Part shown: in pieces, positions 44,283 to 52,596 of the stretch | Layout of the letters: every line of letters begins with the position of its first letter | Position numbering within the stretch: position 1 is the first letter of the stretch | Source: Deltaproteobacteria bacterium | GTDB lineage: Bacteria; Myxococcota_A; UBA9160; JAJDAL01 | Direction: 5' to 3' | Assembly (NCBI GenBank): GCA_029261875.1 | Contig: JAJDAL010000006.1 | Location: 184,765-248,764, forward strand | DNA: 64,000 nucleotides | Notes under the pieces: generated by a model | What the model was told of the DNA's origin: nothing | Database searches by the model: none | Seen by the model: only the letters and a program-made list of their open reading frames with translations | Position numbers and translations under genes: made by a program

Positions 44283-44647
44283 AGCGCGCGCTCGTGATCG
44301 TCGACCACGGCAGCCGACGCCCGGAGGCGAACGCCGCGCTGGAAGAGATCGCGAAACAGGTCCAAGGGCTGCTGCCGGACGTGTTGGTTCAGTTCGCCCA
44401 CATGGAGATCGCAGGACCTTCGATTCGCGAAGCCGTGGACGCCTGCGTGGCCCAGGGCGCAACGGACATCACGGTTCATCCGTATTTCCTGGCGCCCGGC
44501 AACCACAGCACGCAGGACATTCCCCGTCAGGTCGAGGAAGCCATCGCCGCGCACCCGGGCCTAGCAACCCGGATCACCGAACCCCTGGGCCCGCACCCGG
44601 ACTTGGCGCAATTGGTCCGCAAGCGCGTGGACGAGAGCACGTCCTGA
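44279..44647 (+). CDS. CbiX/SirB-type sirohydrochlorin chelatase
   Basis: 122 aa, the length of the short single-domain CbiX type. N-terminal LVIVDHGSRRPEANAALEEI carries the metal-site His (His10), and HPYFLAPGNHSTQDIP carries the second His. These enzymes put Co or Fe into sirohydrochlorin for cobalamin or sirohaem. In a strain with sulfur-amino-acid enzymes, sirohaem for sulfite reduction fits, but no other sirohaem genes are present here. ATG at 44279 overlaps the upstream stop (ATGA); its own stop overlaps the proposed CTG start of the MFS gene. Confidence 0.85.
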   Translation: MKRALVIVDHGSRRPEANAALEEIAKQVQGLLPDVLVQFAHMEIAGPSIREAVDACVAQGATDITVHPYFLAPGNHSTQDIPRQVEEAIAAHPGLATRITEPLGPHPDLAQLVRKRVDESTS

Positions 44648-45864
44648 AGACCGAGCACTCGCGCAGCACCTACGTCTCGCTGTCGGCATTCTGGTTTCTC
44701 TTCATGGGCGGTTTGGGGATGTTCTTTCCCTTCTTCTCCCTGTACCTGACCGAGAACGCGGGCCTGTCGGGTACCGCGGTCGGGTTGACGGCCGCGGTGC
44801 TGCCCATGGTGGGACTCATCGCCCAGCCCTTCTGGGGCATCGTCGCGGACCGTACGGGTTCGCGTCAGAAGATTCTGGTCTTGCTCGCGATCGGGATCGC
44901 AACGGGATACGCGTTGCTGCCGTTTCCCTCCACGATCCTTGGAATCGTCGCCGTCACCGCCATGCTGGGTTTCTTCTCCACCGCCGCCATGCCCATGGCG
45001 ACTTCCGTGAGCCTCGCTGCCCTGCGCGAAGTGGGCCCCGGTGCGTTCGGATGGGTGCGGACCTTTGGAACCGTGGGCTTCTTCGTGTTCGTGGTTTCCT
45101 TCCCGACGCTGTTGGATGCAGTTCAGGAATGGCAGGGTTGGGTGCCCGTCGAAGGCGGCCCCAGTGAACCGGGTCTCCACATCATGTTCTGGTGTGCCGG
45201 CACACTGGTGGGCCTGGGCGCCATCGCGGCGTTGATGATTCCGTATTCGGGTGGACTGGTGCTGCGGGCCGAGCGCGGCGAATGGCGCAGCCTCCTGCGC
45301 CACCGACCCTACGTCCGCTTGCTGATCTTCATCTTCACCGCCTGGGTGTTCATCGATGGCCCCATGTGGCTGTTTCCGACTTTCGTTCGCGCCCGCGGTG
45401 GGGACCTCGACGACGTCAGCCGCATGTGGATCTTGATGCTGCTTCTGGAGGTTCCCCTGGTGGCCTTCTCCGGAGTGATCGTAGATCGCATCGGTACCCG
45501 GGCTTTCCTGGGGATGGGATTGCTGGCCGGTTCCCTGCGCTGGGTGCTGTGCGGGTTGTCGTCGGAACTCTGGGTCCTCTACGCCACCTCGATCCTGCAC
45601 GGAATTTCGGTGGCGGGTTTGATCGTGGGCTCTCCCTATTATGTGGAAGCCGCCGTTCCCGAACAGTTGCGCTCGACGGGGCAGGGCGTTCTGGCCATGT
45701 TGGGCATCAGCGCCGGCGGAATCGTCTCACGCATCAGTGCGGGTTGGCTCCTCGAAGTATGGGGTCCGAGCGCCCCCTACCTGATTGGCGGGATCGGAGG
45801 AATCGCGTTGGCTTGCGCGATCCCACTTCTGCTTCCCGTCCCGCACCGGCCCGAAACCGCTTAG
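44644..45864 (+). CDS. MFS transporter, 12-TM (PPP/NHS-like)
   Basis: 406 aa if it begins at CTG 44644, which overlaps the previous stop. The first ATG, at 44704, would cut the first transmembrane helix (YVSLSAFWFLFMGGLGMFF) in half, so the CTG is preferred. Twelve hydrophobic segments are visible. The MFS loop 2-3 motif appears as GIVADRTGSRQKIL. The region LGVLLPFF-like start and the FSLYLTENAGLSG segment resemble the MFS_1-like subgroup with 3-phenylpropionate and nucleoside transporters. The substrate is unknown. It ends 4 bp inside the convergent NUDIX gene. Confidence 0.78.
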   Translation: MKTEHSRSTYVSLSAFWFLFMGGLGMFFPFFSLYLTENAGLSGTAVGLTAAVLPMVGLIAQPFWGIVADRTGSRQKILVLLAIGIATGYALLPFPSTILGIVAVTAMLGFFSTAAMPMATSVSLAALREVGPGAFGWVRTFGTVGFFVFVVSFPTLLDAVQEWQGWVPVEGGPSEPGLHIMFWCAGTLVGLGAIAALMIPYSGGLVLRAERGEWRSLLRHRPYVRLLIFIFTAWVFIDGPMWLFPTFVRARGGDLDDVSRMWILMLLLEVPLVAFSGVIVDRIGTRAFLGMGLLAGSLRWVLCGLSSELWVLYATSILHGISVAGLIVGSPYYVEAAVPEQLRSTGQGVLAMLGISAGGIVSRISAGWLLEVWGPSAPYLIGGIGGIALACAIPLLLPVPHRPETA

Positions 45865-46406
45865 CGGGAAAGGGAGAGCTCGTACCAGAGCAGAGCGGCC
45901 ACCACCAACGCGTGGTCGATCGCACCGGATCGCAACACCGCGTGCAGCTGCGCCGCGGGAACCAGTTCGACGACCGTCTCTTCGGTGGATTCGTTGCGAA
46001 TCTCCGCGACGCGCTCCACATCGCGCGCCACGAAAGTATGGACCTGGTTCCCGAACAAAGCGGGATTCGGATTCACGACGCCGATCGCCTCGACCTGCGA
46101 CGCCCGGTAACCCGTTTCTTCCAACAGCTCCCGCGCTCCCGCATCGGCGGGTGTCTCACCTGGGTCCACGACGCCGCCGGGAATCTCGAGGGTTACTTTC
46201 CGGGAGCCGTGGCGAAACTGTCGAACCATCACGATCTCGCCTTCGGGCGTTACGGGAACGATGTTCACCCACGGATCCGCGTCGATGCGAAAGAACGGAT
46301 GCACTTCGCCCGAACGCGGCGAACGCGCGTCGACGCGACTGACGTGAAAGACTTTGCAATTCTGGAGCGGTTCGGTCCCGACGATGGACCACGGTTTGGG
46401 CGTCAT
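45861..46406 (-). CDS. NUDIX hydrolase (ADP-ribose pyrophosphatase-like)
   Basis: 181 aa from the ATG at 46406. A complete NUDIX box (G-x5-E-x7-REUxEExGU) is read as GGVVDPGE..ARELLEETGY, residues about 80-103. The N-terminal strands and the NVVPVTPEGEIVMVRQFRHG stretch fit the ADP-ribose or nucleoside-diphosphate-sugar pyrophosphatase subgroup. It would hydrolyse ADP-ribose or a related metabolite with Mg. The longer frame upstream adds an Arg-rich leader and overlaps the YwaF-like gene, so it is not used. Convergent with the MFS gene, with a 4 bp overlap. Confidence 0.88.
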   Translation of the reverse strand: MTPKPWSIVGTEPLQNCKVFHVSRVDARSPRSGEVHPFFRIDADPWVNIVPVTPEGEIVMVRQFRHGSRKVTLEIPGGVVDPGETPADAGARELLEETGYRASQVEAIGVVNPNPALFGNQVHTFVARDVERVAEIRNESTEETVVELVPAAQLHAVLRSGAIDHALVVAALLWYELSLSR

Positions 46407-46428
46407 ACCGCCCAACGTAGCAGGCCCC

Positions 46429-47151
46429 CTAAGCCACGACCTTACGCGCGCGCGTCGCAAACCAGAGCGCCGAAAACAGGCACGCGACGATTGCGCCCGC
46501 CACGTACGCGCGGTCGGGCCAGGGTGCAACCGAGTCGAGGTCGGCGAGCGCGCCACCCGGGTTGCGCCCGATGAAGGCATAGTTGGCATCGAGCGCTTCA
46601 TTGAGAAATGCCATGAGAATTCCGTAGATGAGCGTAAGCGCGAGCATCGCGCCGAGATCCCGCACCGTGGGCCGGTAACGCCGGACGATCGCGAGATACA
46701 ACGCGGACCCGACGATGACCAGATGCACGAGCCAGTAGAGGTAGAAGTTGACGTGGGCCGGACCCTCTTGCAGCGTGGCGGGCAATACCAAGCCGATGCT
46801 CGACAAGGCGATTCCCCAGAAGAAAAGCATCGAATGCGACCAGCGCCAGGCGCTCAATAGTGCCACCGGGGCCACGAGGCCCGCGAGGTCGCACGGCTGA
46901 ACGGGCAGAGATACCCGGGGATCGAATTGGGCCGGAAGCTGCCAGTAGATCACCGCCCAGAGGTTGACCGCGATCGCGAAACCCGACCAGGCCCGAACAA
47001 AGCGAAGCTCGACTTCAGCGTTACTTCGAACCAAAAAGCGCCGGCCCAGAAAACACGCGCCGGCGATGGATGACGCCACAGCCAGGAACGCGATGGCATG
47101 AACCCACGAAAACGGTTCAAAACTTTCGAGCCAACTGGGGATCGGATCCAC
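46429..47151 (-). CDS. YwaF / TIGR02206-type integral membrane protein
   Basis: 240 aa from GTG at 47151, eight bases after the preceding gene. Seven hydrophobic segments. The family core is visible: QPCDLAGLVAPVALL, FFWGIALSSIGLVLP and VHLVIVGSALYLAIVRRYRPT, ending with a YGILMAFLNEALDANYAFIG segment. TIGR02206 proteins such as Bacillus YwaF have no assigned role. Upstream frame extension overlaps the glycosylase gene, so I chose the GTG. Probably co-transcribed with its minus-strand neighbours. Confidence 0.8.
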   Translation of the reverse strand: MDPIPSWLESFEPFSWVHAIAFLAVASSIAGACFLGRRFLVRSNAEVELRFVRAWSGFAIAVNLWAVIYWQLPAQFDPRVSLPVQPCDLAGLVAPVALLSAWRWSHSMLFFWGIALSSIGLVLPATLQEGPAHVNFYLYWLVHLVIVGSALYLAIVRRYRPTVRDLGAMLALTLIYGILMAFLNEALDANYAFIGRNPGGALADLDSVAPWPDRAYVAGAIVACLFSALWFATRARKVVA

Positions 47152-47158
47152 CGTCGCC

Positions 47159-47605
47159 TTACTCCCGGAGCACGTTGGCCGCACCCCGTTCCCAGGTTTC
47201 GATCTGTCCCGCTCGCACGCGAAACAGCGGGTGCGAGCGCACGCCATTCTCGGGCAACCGAGCGAGTTCCGCCGGCGCGCGCCGTTTCAGCTTGGCAATC
47301 AGATGCGCAAGTTCGAATTCGAGCTGGCCCCGCGTAACCCCCAATTGCCCGCGGTTGTACACCGGGCCGATCTTCGAGGCGTCGAATGAATAGCCACGCG
47401 ACTTGGCCTCGACTGCGAACTCACGCAAGTAGTGATTGATGGCCGAGACAGGAGCGGGATGGGCGCGGAAGCGATCCAACTGCGGATGGTTGCGGTAGCC
47501 CCGCGTCGCACCGCGCAACACCGCACGCGCGAGCAACCCTTCCCTCCACGCCGCAACCAACCCTTTGGCGTCCAGATACGAAGGATGGAGACTCCACAAC
47601 CGCAT
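47159..47605 (-). CDS. Pyrimidine dimer DNA glycosylase family protein (PF03013)
   Basis: 148 aa, close to T4 endonuclease V in length. The start MRLWSLHPSYLDAKGLVAAW and the next GLLARAVLRGATRGYRNHPQL match the family whose bacterial members carry the YQDR-like start region and a conserved Arg/Lys-rich centre. Later KIGPVYNRGQLGVTRGQLEFE is typical. It may remove UV-induced pyrimidine dimers, but bacterial relatives are mostly untested. It lies 7 bp before the YwaF-like gene on the same strand. Confidence 0.82.
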   Translation of the reverse strand: MRLWSLHPSYLDAKGLVAAWREGLLARAVLRGATRGYRNHPQLDRFRAHPAPVSAINHYLREFAVEAKSRGYSFDASKIGPVYNRGQLGVTRGQLEFELAHLIAKLKRRAPAELARLPENGVRSHPLFRVRAGQIETWERGAANVLRE

Positions 47606-47672
47606 CGCCTGAAAACGCTAGCGTATTCGCGGGATCCAGAAGCGTCGGATTGCGTCAGGAGCCGCGGGAATC

Positions 47673-48059
47673 CTAGCTGCCGTCTCCTGAATCCTCGCCC
47701 CGCTCGCGCTCGAACTGGAGCGCCAACTCGCGCGCGCGTTCCCGATGTTCCGGTGGAACCAGAACTTCGACTTCGATGACCGTGACCGGAAGCTCGCCCA
47801 GCGCGCTGTTCAGGGATTCGCCCTTGATCTCGACGGGAATTTCTTCGTCTTCGAGAATGGCCTTGATGAGATGGGCTTGGATCGCGTTCTCGGCTCGATA
47901 AATCGAGACGAGTGGACGAAACCCGACCTCGACGCTCGGTGCCTCACCGCCAACCAGGGCTCCCCCGCAATCCGAACACGATTCGATGTCGTCGCGGTAT
48001 TCCGCGAACGCGCCATTGCTTTCGAAATAGGCGCACTGGCGATTTCCGCAGTGTTTCAT
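47673..48059 (-). CDS. DUF2007-type small protein with N-terminal zinc-ribbon-like Cys
   Basis: 128 aa. The first 40 residues contain CGNRQCAYFESN and CSDCGGAL, two Cys pairs that could bind one zinc. Residues 45-125 (LVSIYRAENAIQAHLIKAIL, later EVEVLVPPEHRERARELALQ) match the DUF2007 putative signal-transducing domain, which folds like an ACT or PII-type unit. The combination of ribbon and DUF2007 recurs in Deltaproteobacteria. The role is unknown. The gene stands alone with about 70 bp to the next minus-strand gene. Confidence 0.7.
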   Translation of the reverse strand: MKHCGNRQCAYFESNGAFAEYRDDIESCSDCGGALVGGEAPSVEVGFRPLVSIYRAENAIQAHLIKAILEDEEIPVEIKGESLNSALGELPVTVIEVEVLVPPEHRERARELALQFERERGEDSGDGS

Positions 48060-48099
48060 TGCACCCTCCGGTACCCGTGACGGGCGTGGAAGCGAAACC

Positions 48100-48501
48100 C
48101 TAGCGGGGGTCGAGACGCAGCAAATAGCGGGGCGGGAAACCCGTCAAGATCCGAAACGGCAAGGGCAAGCTGTGCTCGCCATCGACCCGCGTGTGCTCTT
48201 CGCCCGTTACGGGGACGGCAATGTAGGGAGCCTTTTCCCCTTCGATGGTGGCTTCGACGTTCGGATATTTCAGCGCGCGCTCGTACCACGCGCGCGGCCA
48301 GTGATTCGCCGCCACATAGGACTGACCACCGCTCTTCAGATGGGCGAGAACCCGGTCCTTGGGAACTCCATCCCCACCCGTCGTCGTAATCACCAATGTC
48401 GTCTGATTCGCGGGTTGAAAGAATCCAATCAGTGACTCGAACGCGACGACGATCCCGATGTAGATCGCAATTGCGATCGCGATTCTCTTTGCGGCCTTCA
48501 T
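48100..48501 (-). CDS. Nitroreductase/DUF385-like deazaflavin-dependent protein, membrane-anchored
   Basis: 133 aa from the ATG at 48501. One N-terminal hydrophobic helix (about 5-24, IAIAIAIYIGIVVAFESLIG) is followed by a small split beta-barrel: TLVITTTGGDGVPKDRVLA, QSYVAANHWPRAWYERAL, KYPNVEATIEGEKAPYIAV. The order VxTxGxxG...vvaanhWp..W..NL...P.v.v matches the DUF385/deazaflavin-dependent nitroreductase family, which uses F420 or flavin. The attached transmembrane helix and short length are less usual. Reaction unknown. Confidence 0.6.
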   Translation of the reverse strand: MKAAKRIAIAIAIYIGIVVAFESLIGFFQPANQTTLVITTTGGDGVPKDRVLAHLKSGGQSYVAANHWPRAWYERALKYPNVEATIEGEKAPYIAVPVTGEEHTRVDGEHSLPLPFRILTGFPPRYLLRLDPR

Positions 48502-48616
48502 AGCGCGCTCCCCCATTGGAGGGCTCCAGGCGGAACCCCAGCGCCACCAGGGTAGCCCGCCGTGAAGGCAAAGGAGAACCTCGGATTCGAGGCGTTCGGG
48601 AATCGGGCGCAGAGGG

Positions 48617-49309
48617 TTACGTTTCCCCAGCAGGGAGAGTTCCCGGCAGTCTTCCAGCGGCGCCGCGGAAGAGGACGACCCAAAAGACCCACATCGACGT
48701 GAGTGAAGCCACCCACGCCACGATGTTGGCGGTGAATCTCCCTTCGAGTAGTTCGGGAGCCACAACTCCGAGGGCCAGGAGAACGAGGACGGAAGCCAAG
48801 ACGCCCCCGAATGCCGAAGAGAGAAACGCCCAAAAGAGAGAGACGATGAACGTGCGGAGACGAAACGGCGGGAGACCCTCTCCGCCAAACCCTTCGGTTC
48901 CCAAGAGCGATTCACTTCGAACCACGGCGGCACGAGTGAATTGGTCGTGCACAGAAAGCCGACGAGAAGAGAAAGGGATGTACAGCAATGAGATTCCGAG
49001 GAGCGAATACTTGAGGGCTTGCCTCAACAGCAACCGAGGCAGCGTCAGGGGTCGATCATTCAGCGAGATCACGCGAAACCCCAGCATGTATTGTCCAATC
49101 GTGCGTGAGAATATCCGAATCGAGAGCGGCTCGATCAACGGAAGCGGGGCATACCATATCAGCGCGCGGATAACGCCTGGAGTTGATTCGGACCATGGCT
49201 CGATCAGTGCAACACTGAAGAACCACGCGGCGAGAAAGCAGGTATCAATGAGCGATGTCCAGGTTCGTGTGCCAAGCGATGCATAGGGAGACGTGTTCCG
49301 GCGTTTCAT
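48617..49309 (-). CDS. RDD family membrane protein
   Basis: 230 aa with about five hydrophobic segments. Near the start, RTWTSLIDTCFLAAWFFSVAL holds the R..D pattern for which RDD proteins are named, and RTIGQYMLGFRVISLN with RPLTLPRLLLRQALKY is the family's second conserved block. RDD proteins are integral membrane proteins, some linked to sodium/proton exchange; most are uncharacterised. The C-terminus is basic and Pro/Gly rich. It stands 115 bp upstream of the DUF385-like gene. Confidence 0.75.
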   Translation of the reverse strand: MKRRNTSPYASLGTRTWTSLIDTCFLAAWFFSVALIEPWSESTPGVIRALIWYAPLPLIEPLSIRIFSRTIGQYMLGFRVISLNDRPLTLPRLLLRQALKYSLLGISLLYIPFSSRRLSVHDQFTRAAVVRSESLLGTEGFGGEGLPPFRLRTFIVSLFWAFLSSAFGGVLASVLVLLALGVVAPELLEGRFTANIVAWVASLTSMWVFWVVLFRGAAGRLPGTLPAGET

Positions 49310-49407
49310 CGAGACGAGAATCCCATCAAGGTGCCAGTGGTGAATTCTTCAGCGTGCGGAAGTCGTGGCATTCGACCGCGACTGCATCGATGTGCCTCTT
49401 CGCTCCG

Positions 49408-49878
49408 CTAGTCGAAGATTTCAAACAACCAATCCAATGCGTCGAGCAATTCGAAGGGCGCTTCGATCGCGTCGAAAACATCCACATTCAGGCTCGCCCT
49501 CTCATTTCTTCTGTGTGCCGAAACGATGGACCGAAGTTGATCGCCGGTCACGAACACGCCGGAACACGTGAAACACGCGTGGATCGGGCCCGCATCGACA
49601 CGGCCGCCTCGAAGCACATTCTTCTGGCAGCGCGGACAGGCTTTGGCGGACAGCGAGGCGTCGGGTTCAAAACCCGCTAGAACCGGCGTCGGTGTCGCGG
49701 TCGCGTTTCTGGAGTGACGGTATTCGTCGATCTCGTCGGCGTCGAACCAAAGGCTGCCGCATCGCGGGCACTTGTCGATATCGACGGTCGACACCCGTGC
49801 CTCGACAAGCGCGGATCCGCAATTCGGACAGATCAATTCCGTTCCGCCTTCCTGCGGGATCGGCGGAACGGACTTCAA
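49408..49878 (-). CDS. Zinc-ribbon (TFIIB-type) protein
   Basis: 156 aa. Two zinc-finger units: ICPNCGSALVEARVSTVDID followed by KCPRCGSLWFDADEIDEYR, and a second, ACPRCQKNVLRGGRVDAGPI followed by CFTCSGVFVTGDQL. The C-P-x-C-G...C-P-x-C-x-G-x-W-x-D-x-x-E pattern is that of zf-TFIIB proteins. The C-terminal 35 residues are acidic and helical (VFDAIEAPFELLDALDWLFE). Such proteins bind metal; their role in bacteria is not known. No membrane segment. Confidence 0.78.
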   Translation of the reverse strand: MKSVPPIPQEGGTELICPNCGSALVEARVSTVDIDKCPRCGSLWFDADEIDEYRHSRNATATPTPVLAGFEPDASLSAKACPRCQKNVLRGGRVDAGPIHACFTCSGVFVTGDQLRSIVSAHRRNERASLNVDVFDAIEAPFELLDALDWLFEIFD

Positions 49879-49945
49879 ATGCCGAACGAGATGCGAACCG
49901 CCGGATCCGCGGTTTCGAAGCTAACAAAGCCGGCGGAATTCAGCG

Positions 49946-50344
49946 CTACGCGGAGGTACTCGATTCGAGACTTCGCTCCGCGAACCGGCCTCCCAGACAA
50001 CCCGCGGCGACGACCAGGAACCAAGAAGTCAATTCCCAGGCGATGGAATGGGCGCGTGGAGCATCCGCTGTGGCGAGGTAGATCGAGGCCAGGAAACGCG
50101 AGACGGAAATCAACAACCCGATCGAACCGATGGCCAGGCCGTGGCCCAGTGGGCGAACGCCCGCGTGGCGGGCTCCGACGAAAGCGCCCAGAACGGTGCA
50201 GAGAGACCCAACCAGCAGAGCCGTGTTCTGGAAGAGCGGACTCGCGACGTCGAGGCGCCAAAGCAGGATTCCGATCGCGAGGATCGCGCAAAGTTTGTCG
50301 ACCGCGACACCGAGCAAGATGGAGGTAAATTTCAGGCCTCTCAT
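49946..50344 (-). CDS. Small hypothetical membrane protein
   Basis: 132 aa from the ATG at 50344 (a second ATG four codons upstream at 50356 is possible). Four hydrophobic segments at about 8-28, 40-60, 70-92 and 100-122. It starts MRGLKFTSILLGVAVDKLCA. Likely a small integral membrane protein; I do not recognise the family. It is divergent from the chloride-channel gene across a 136 bp gap. Confidence 0.55.
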   Translation of the reverse strand: MRGLKFTSILLGVAVDKLCAILAIGILLWRLDVASPLFQNTALLVGSLCTVLGAFVGARHAGVRPLGHGLAIGSIGLLISVSRFLASIYLATADAPRAHSIAWELTSWFLVVAAGCLGGRFAERSLESSTSA

Positions 50345-50480
50345 CGCCCCCCTCACCGATGGACCTCCGGGCGACGCACGCCCCCGCCCTCGTAGGCCCC
50401 GACCCGAGAAGCTATCAGATAACGGGCACTCAATCGTCGGATCCCCGGAACCGTTCAGCTAGCATTCGCAACGCATCGAT

Positions 50481-52574
50481 ATGGCGGATGAGACTTCTTC
50501 CAATTCTGGCTTCTCGCGGTTCCGGCGTTCGCCCGAGCGGGGGCCGACCTACATGGTGGTCGTTGGAATCGCCTGCGGCTTGGCGGGTGCATTCGGGGCG
50601 ATCGTCTTTCGCTTCTTGATTCGATTCTTCCAAGCTTTGTTCTTCGAGGGTCCCGCTGGGGTTGCGGGTGTTCTGGCGGGCAACTACTTCGCGGAGGCGA
50701 CGGATCCTTTGGAAGCCGCGCTCGCGCTTCCATTCTATTGGCGAGCTCTGATTCCGGCTTTGGGTGGATTGATCGTCGGGCCGCTCGTGTATTTCTTCGC
50801 CCGGGAGGCCAAGGGGCACGGCGTTCCGGAAGTGATGGAATCCGTAGCCCTGCGGGGCGGCGTGATTCGCCGACGCGTCGTTGCAGTCAAGACCCTGGCA
50901 TCGGCGATTTCGATCGGCTCCGGAGGATCCGTCGGGCGGGAAGGGCCGATCGTTCAGATTGGCTCCGCCATCGGCTCGATGATCGGGCAGGTGTTGCGCC
51001 TCCCCGCGCGGGAGCGCCGGGCCATCGTGAGTTGCGGCGCGGCGGCGGGTGTGGCGGCCACCTTCAACGCGCCGATTGCCGGAGCCTTCTTCGCCGCGGA
51101 AGTCATCATTGGCGATTTCGCGGTTGGGCACTTCGCCCCCATCGTGATCTCATCCGTGGTTGCGACGGTGGTGTCGCGTTTCGTTCTGGGCAATCACCCG
51201 ATTTTCGAGGTCGCGTCCTACGAGCTCGTCAGCCCCTTCGAATTGTTCCCCTACCTACTCCTCGGTGTTTTGTGTGGGCTGGTCGCCGTGACGTTCATCC
51301 TTACGCTGAATAAGTCCGAAGACCTGTTCGAGCGTTTCCCGATTCCCGAGTACACGAAAGCGGCGTTCGGCGGACTGCTCGTGGGCTGTATCGGCATCTC
51401 GCTGCCCCAGGTATTCGGCGTGGGCTACAGCAGCATCACGGCGGCGCTCGGGGACCAATGGCCCGCGGCAACCCTGGGCCTCCTGATGCTCGCCAAGATT
51501 CTCGCGACCTCGATCACCATCGGCTCCGGTGGATCCGGCGGAATCTTCGCGCCCTCGCTGTTTCTGGGCGCGATGACGGGTGGCTTCTTTGGTAGCTACG
51601 TCCACCAGGCCTTCCCCTCCGCCACCGCCAACTCCGGCGCCTATGCGTTGGTCGCCATGGGGGCCGTGGTGGCCGCCGCCACCCACGCGCCCCTGACCGC
51701 CATCATCATCATCTTCGAACTCACCCAGTCCATCACCATCGTTCCGCCGTTGATGGCCGCGTGCGTGGTGAGCACCCTGGTCGCGCGACGCCTCTACAAA
51801 GAATCGATCTATACCTCGAAGCTCCAGCGACGCGGCGTTGATCTCGAGCAAGAACAAGACCCCAACGTCCTGAAACGCCTGCGCGTGCGCGACGCGGTGG
51901 ATTCGAACCCGGAACTGATCGACGAAGCGGCGCCGTTCCAGACCCTGCTCGACAGCATCGCCCACGGGAATCACTCGGAGTTCTTCGTGGTGAACCGGAA
52001 GCGAGAGCTGATCGGCGCCATCAACCTGCGCGAAATTTCCCGCATGGTGCTCGAGATGGAGCACCTGGCTCCGGTCGTCGTCGCCGCGGACCTGATCGAC
52101 GGAGAGCGCCCGACCCTCACGGAGGACGACACGCTCGATGTCGCGATGCAGCTCTTCAGTCACGACGAACTCGAAGAGATCGCCGTGGTTTCCGGTTTGA
52201 ACCGACGCCACATCGTGGGTTCGCTTCGAAAGCGCGATGTGATCAAGATCTTCAATCGGGAAACCCTGCGACGCGACGTCGCGGGAACCATGTCGAGCAG
52301 CGTGCGGGCCGGCGGGAAACATTCCCAATTCGATCTGGGCGATGGCTACGTCTTCCAGGAACTACCGGCGCCCACGCGCATGTTCCAGAAAACCCTGCGC
52401 GAGCTTTCCGTGCGCGAGCAGACCGGCGTACAAGTGATCTTGGTGCGCAAACACCGGGCGGGGCCGGGCGGTTCCCTGCAAGTCCCGGGGCCCGAGTACA
52501 GGATCGAAGCGGGAGACCAGCTGTTGGTCGCCGGGCGCAAGGCGGATGTGGAGAAGCTCCAGCGGCTGTCTTGA
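50481..52574 (+). CDS. ClC-type chloride channel/antiporter with CBS pair and TrkA-C domain
   Basis: 697 aa. The first 440 residues form the ClC membrane domain: GSGGSVGREGP at about 147-157 includes the external gating Glu (E154), and GSGGSGGIFAPSLF and FELTQSITIVPPLM are the other ion-path signatures. Transporter-type ClC proteins also need an internal proton Glu; in the matching region I read NKSEDLFERF, which I cannot align with certainty. Two CBS domains (about 470-590) sense adenine nucleotides in relatives. A TrkA-C (RCK C) domain ends the protein (about 615-697). Roles: chloride or fluoride balance, with cytoplasmic ligand control. Confidence 0.88.
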   Translation: MADETSSNSGFSRFRRSPERGPTYMVVVGIACGLAGAFGAIVFRFLIRFFQALFFEGPAGVAGVLAGNYFAEATDPLEAALALPFYWRALIPALGGLIVGPLVYFFAREAKGHGVPEVMESVALRGGVIRRRVVAVKTLASAISIGSGGSVGREGPIVQIGSAIGSMIGQVLRLPARERRAIVSCGAAAGVAATFNAPIAGAFFAAEVIIGDFAVGHFAPIVISSVVATVVSRFVLGNHPIFEVASYELVSPFELFPYLLLGVLCGLVAVTFILTLNKSEDLFERFPIPEYTKAAFGGLLVGCIGISLPQVFGVGYSSITAALGDQWPAATLGLLMLAKILATSITIGSGGSGGIFAPSLFLGAMTGGFFGSYVHQAFPSATANSGAYALVAMGAVVAAATHAPLTAIIIIFELTQSITIVPPLMAACVVSTLVARRLYKESIYTSKLQRRGVDLEQEQDPNVLKRLRVRDAVDSNPELIDEAAPFQTLLDSIAHGNHSEFFVVNRKRELIGAINLREISRMVLEMEHLAPVVVAADLIDGERPTLTEDDTLDVAMQLFSHDELEEIAVVSGLNRRHIVGSLRKRDVIKIFNRETLRRDVAGTMSSSVRAGGKHSQFDLGDGYVFQELPAPTRMFQKTLRELSVREQTGVQVILVRKHRAGPGGSLQVPGPEYRIEAGDQLLVAGRKADVEKLQRLS

Positions 52575-52596
52575 ACCGCCCGTCCGACCTCGCCCC

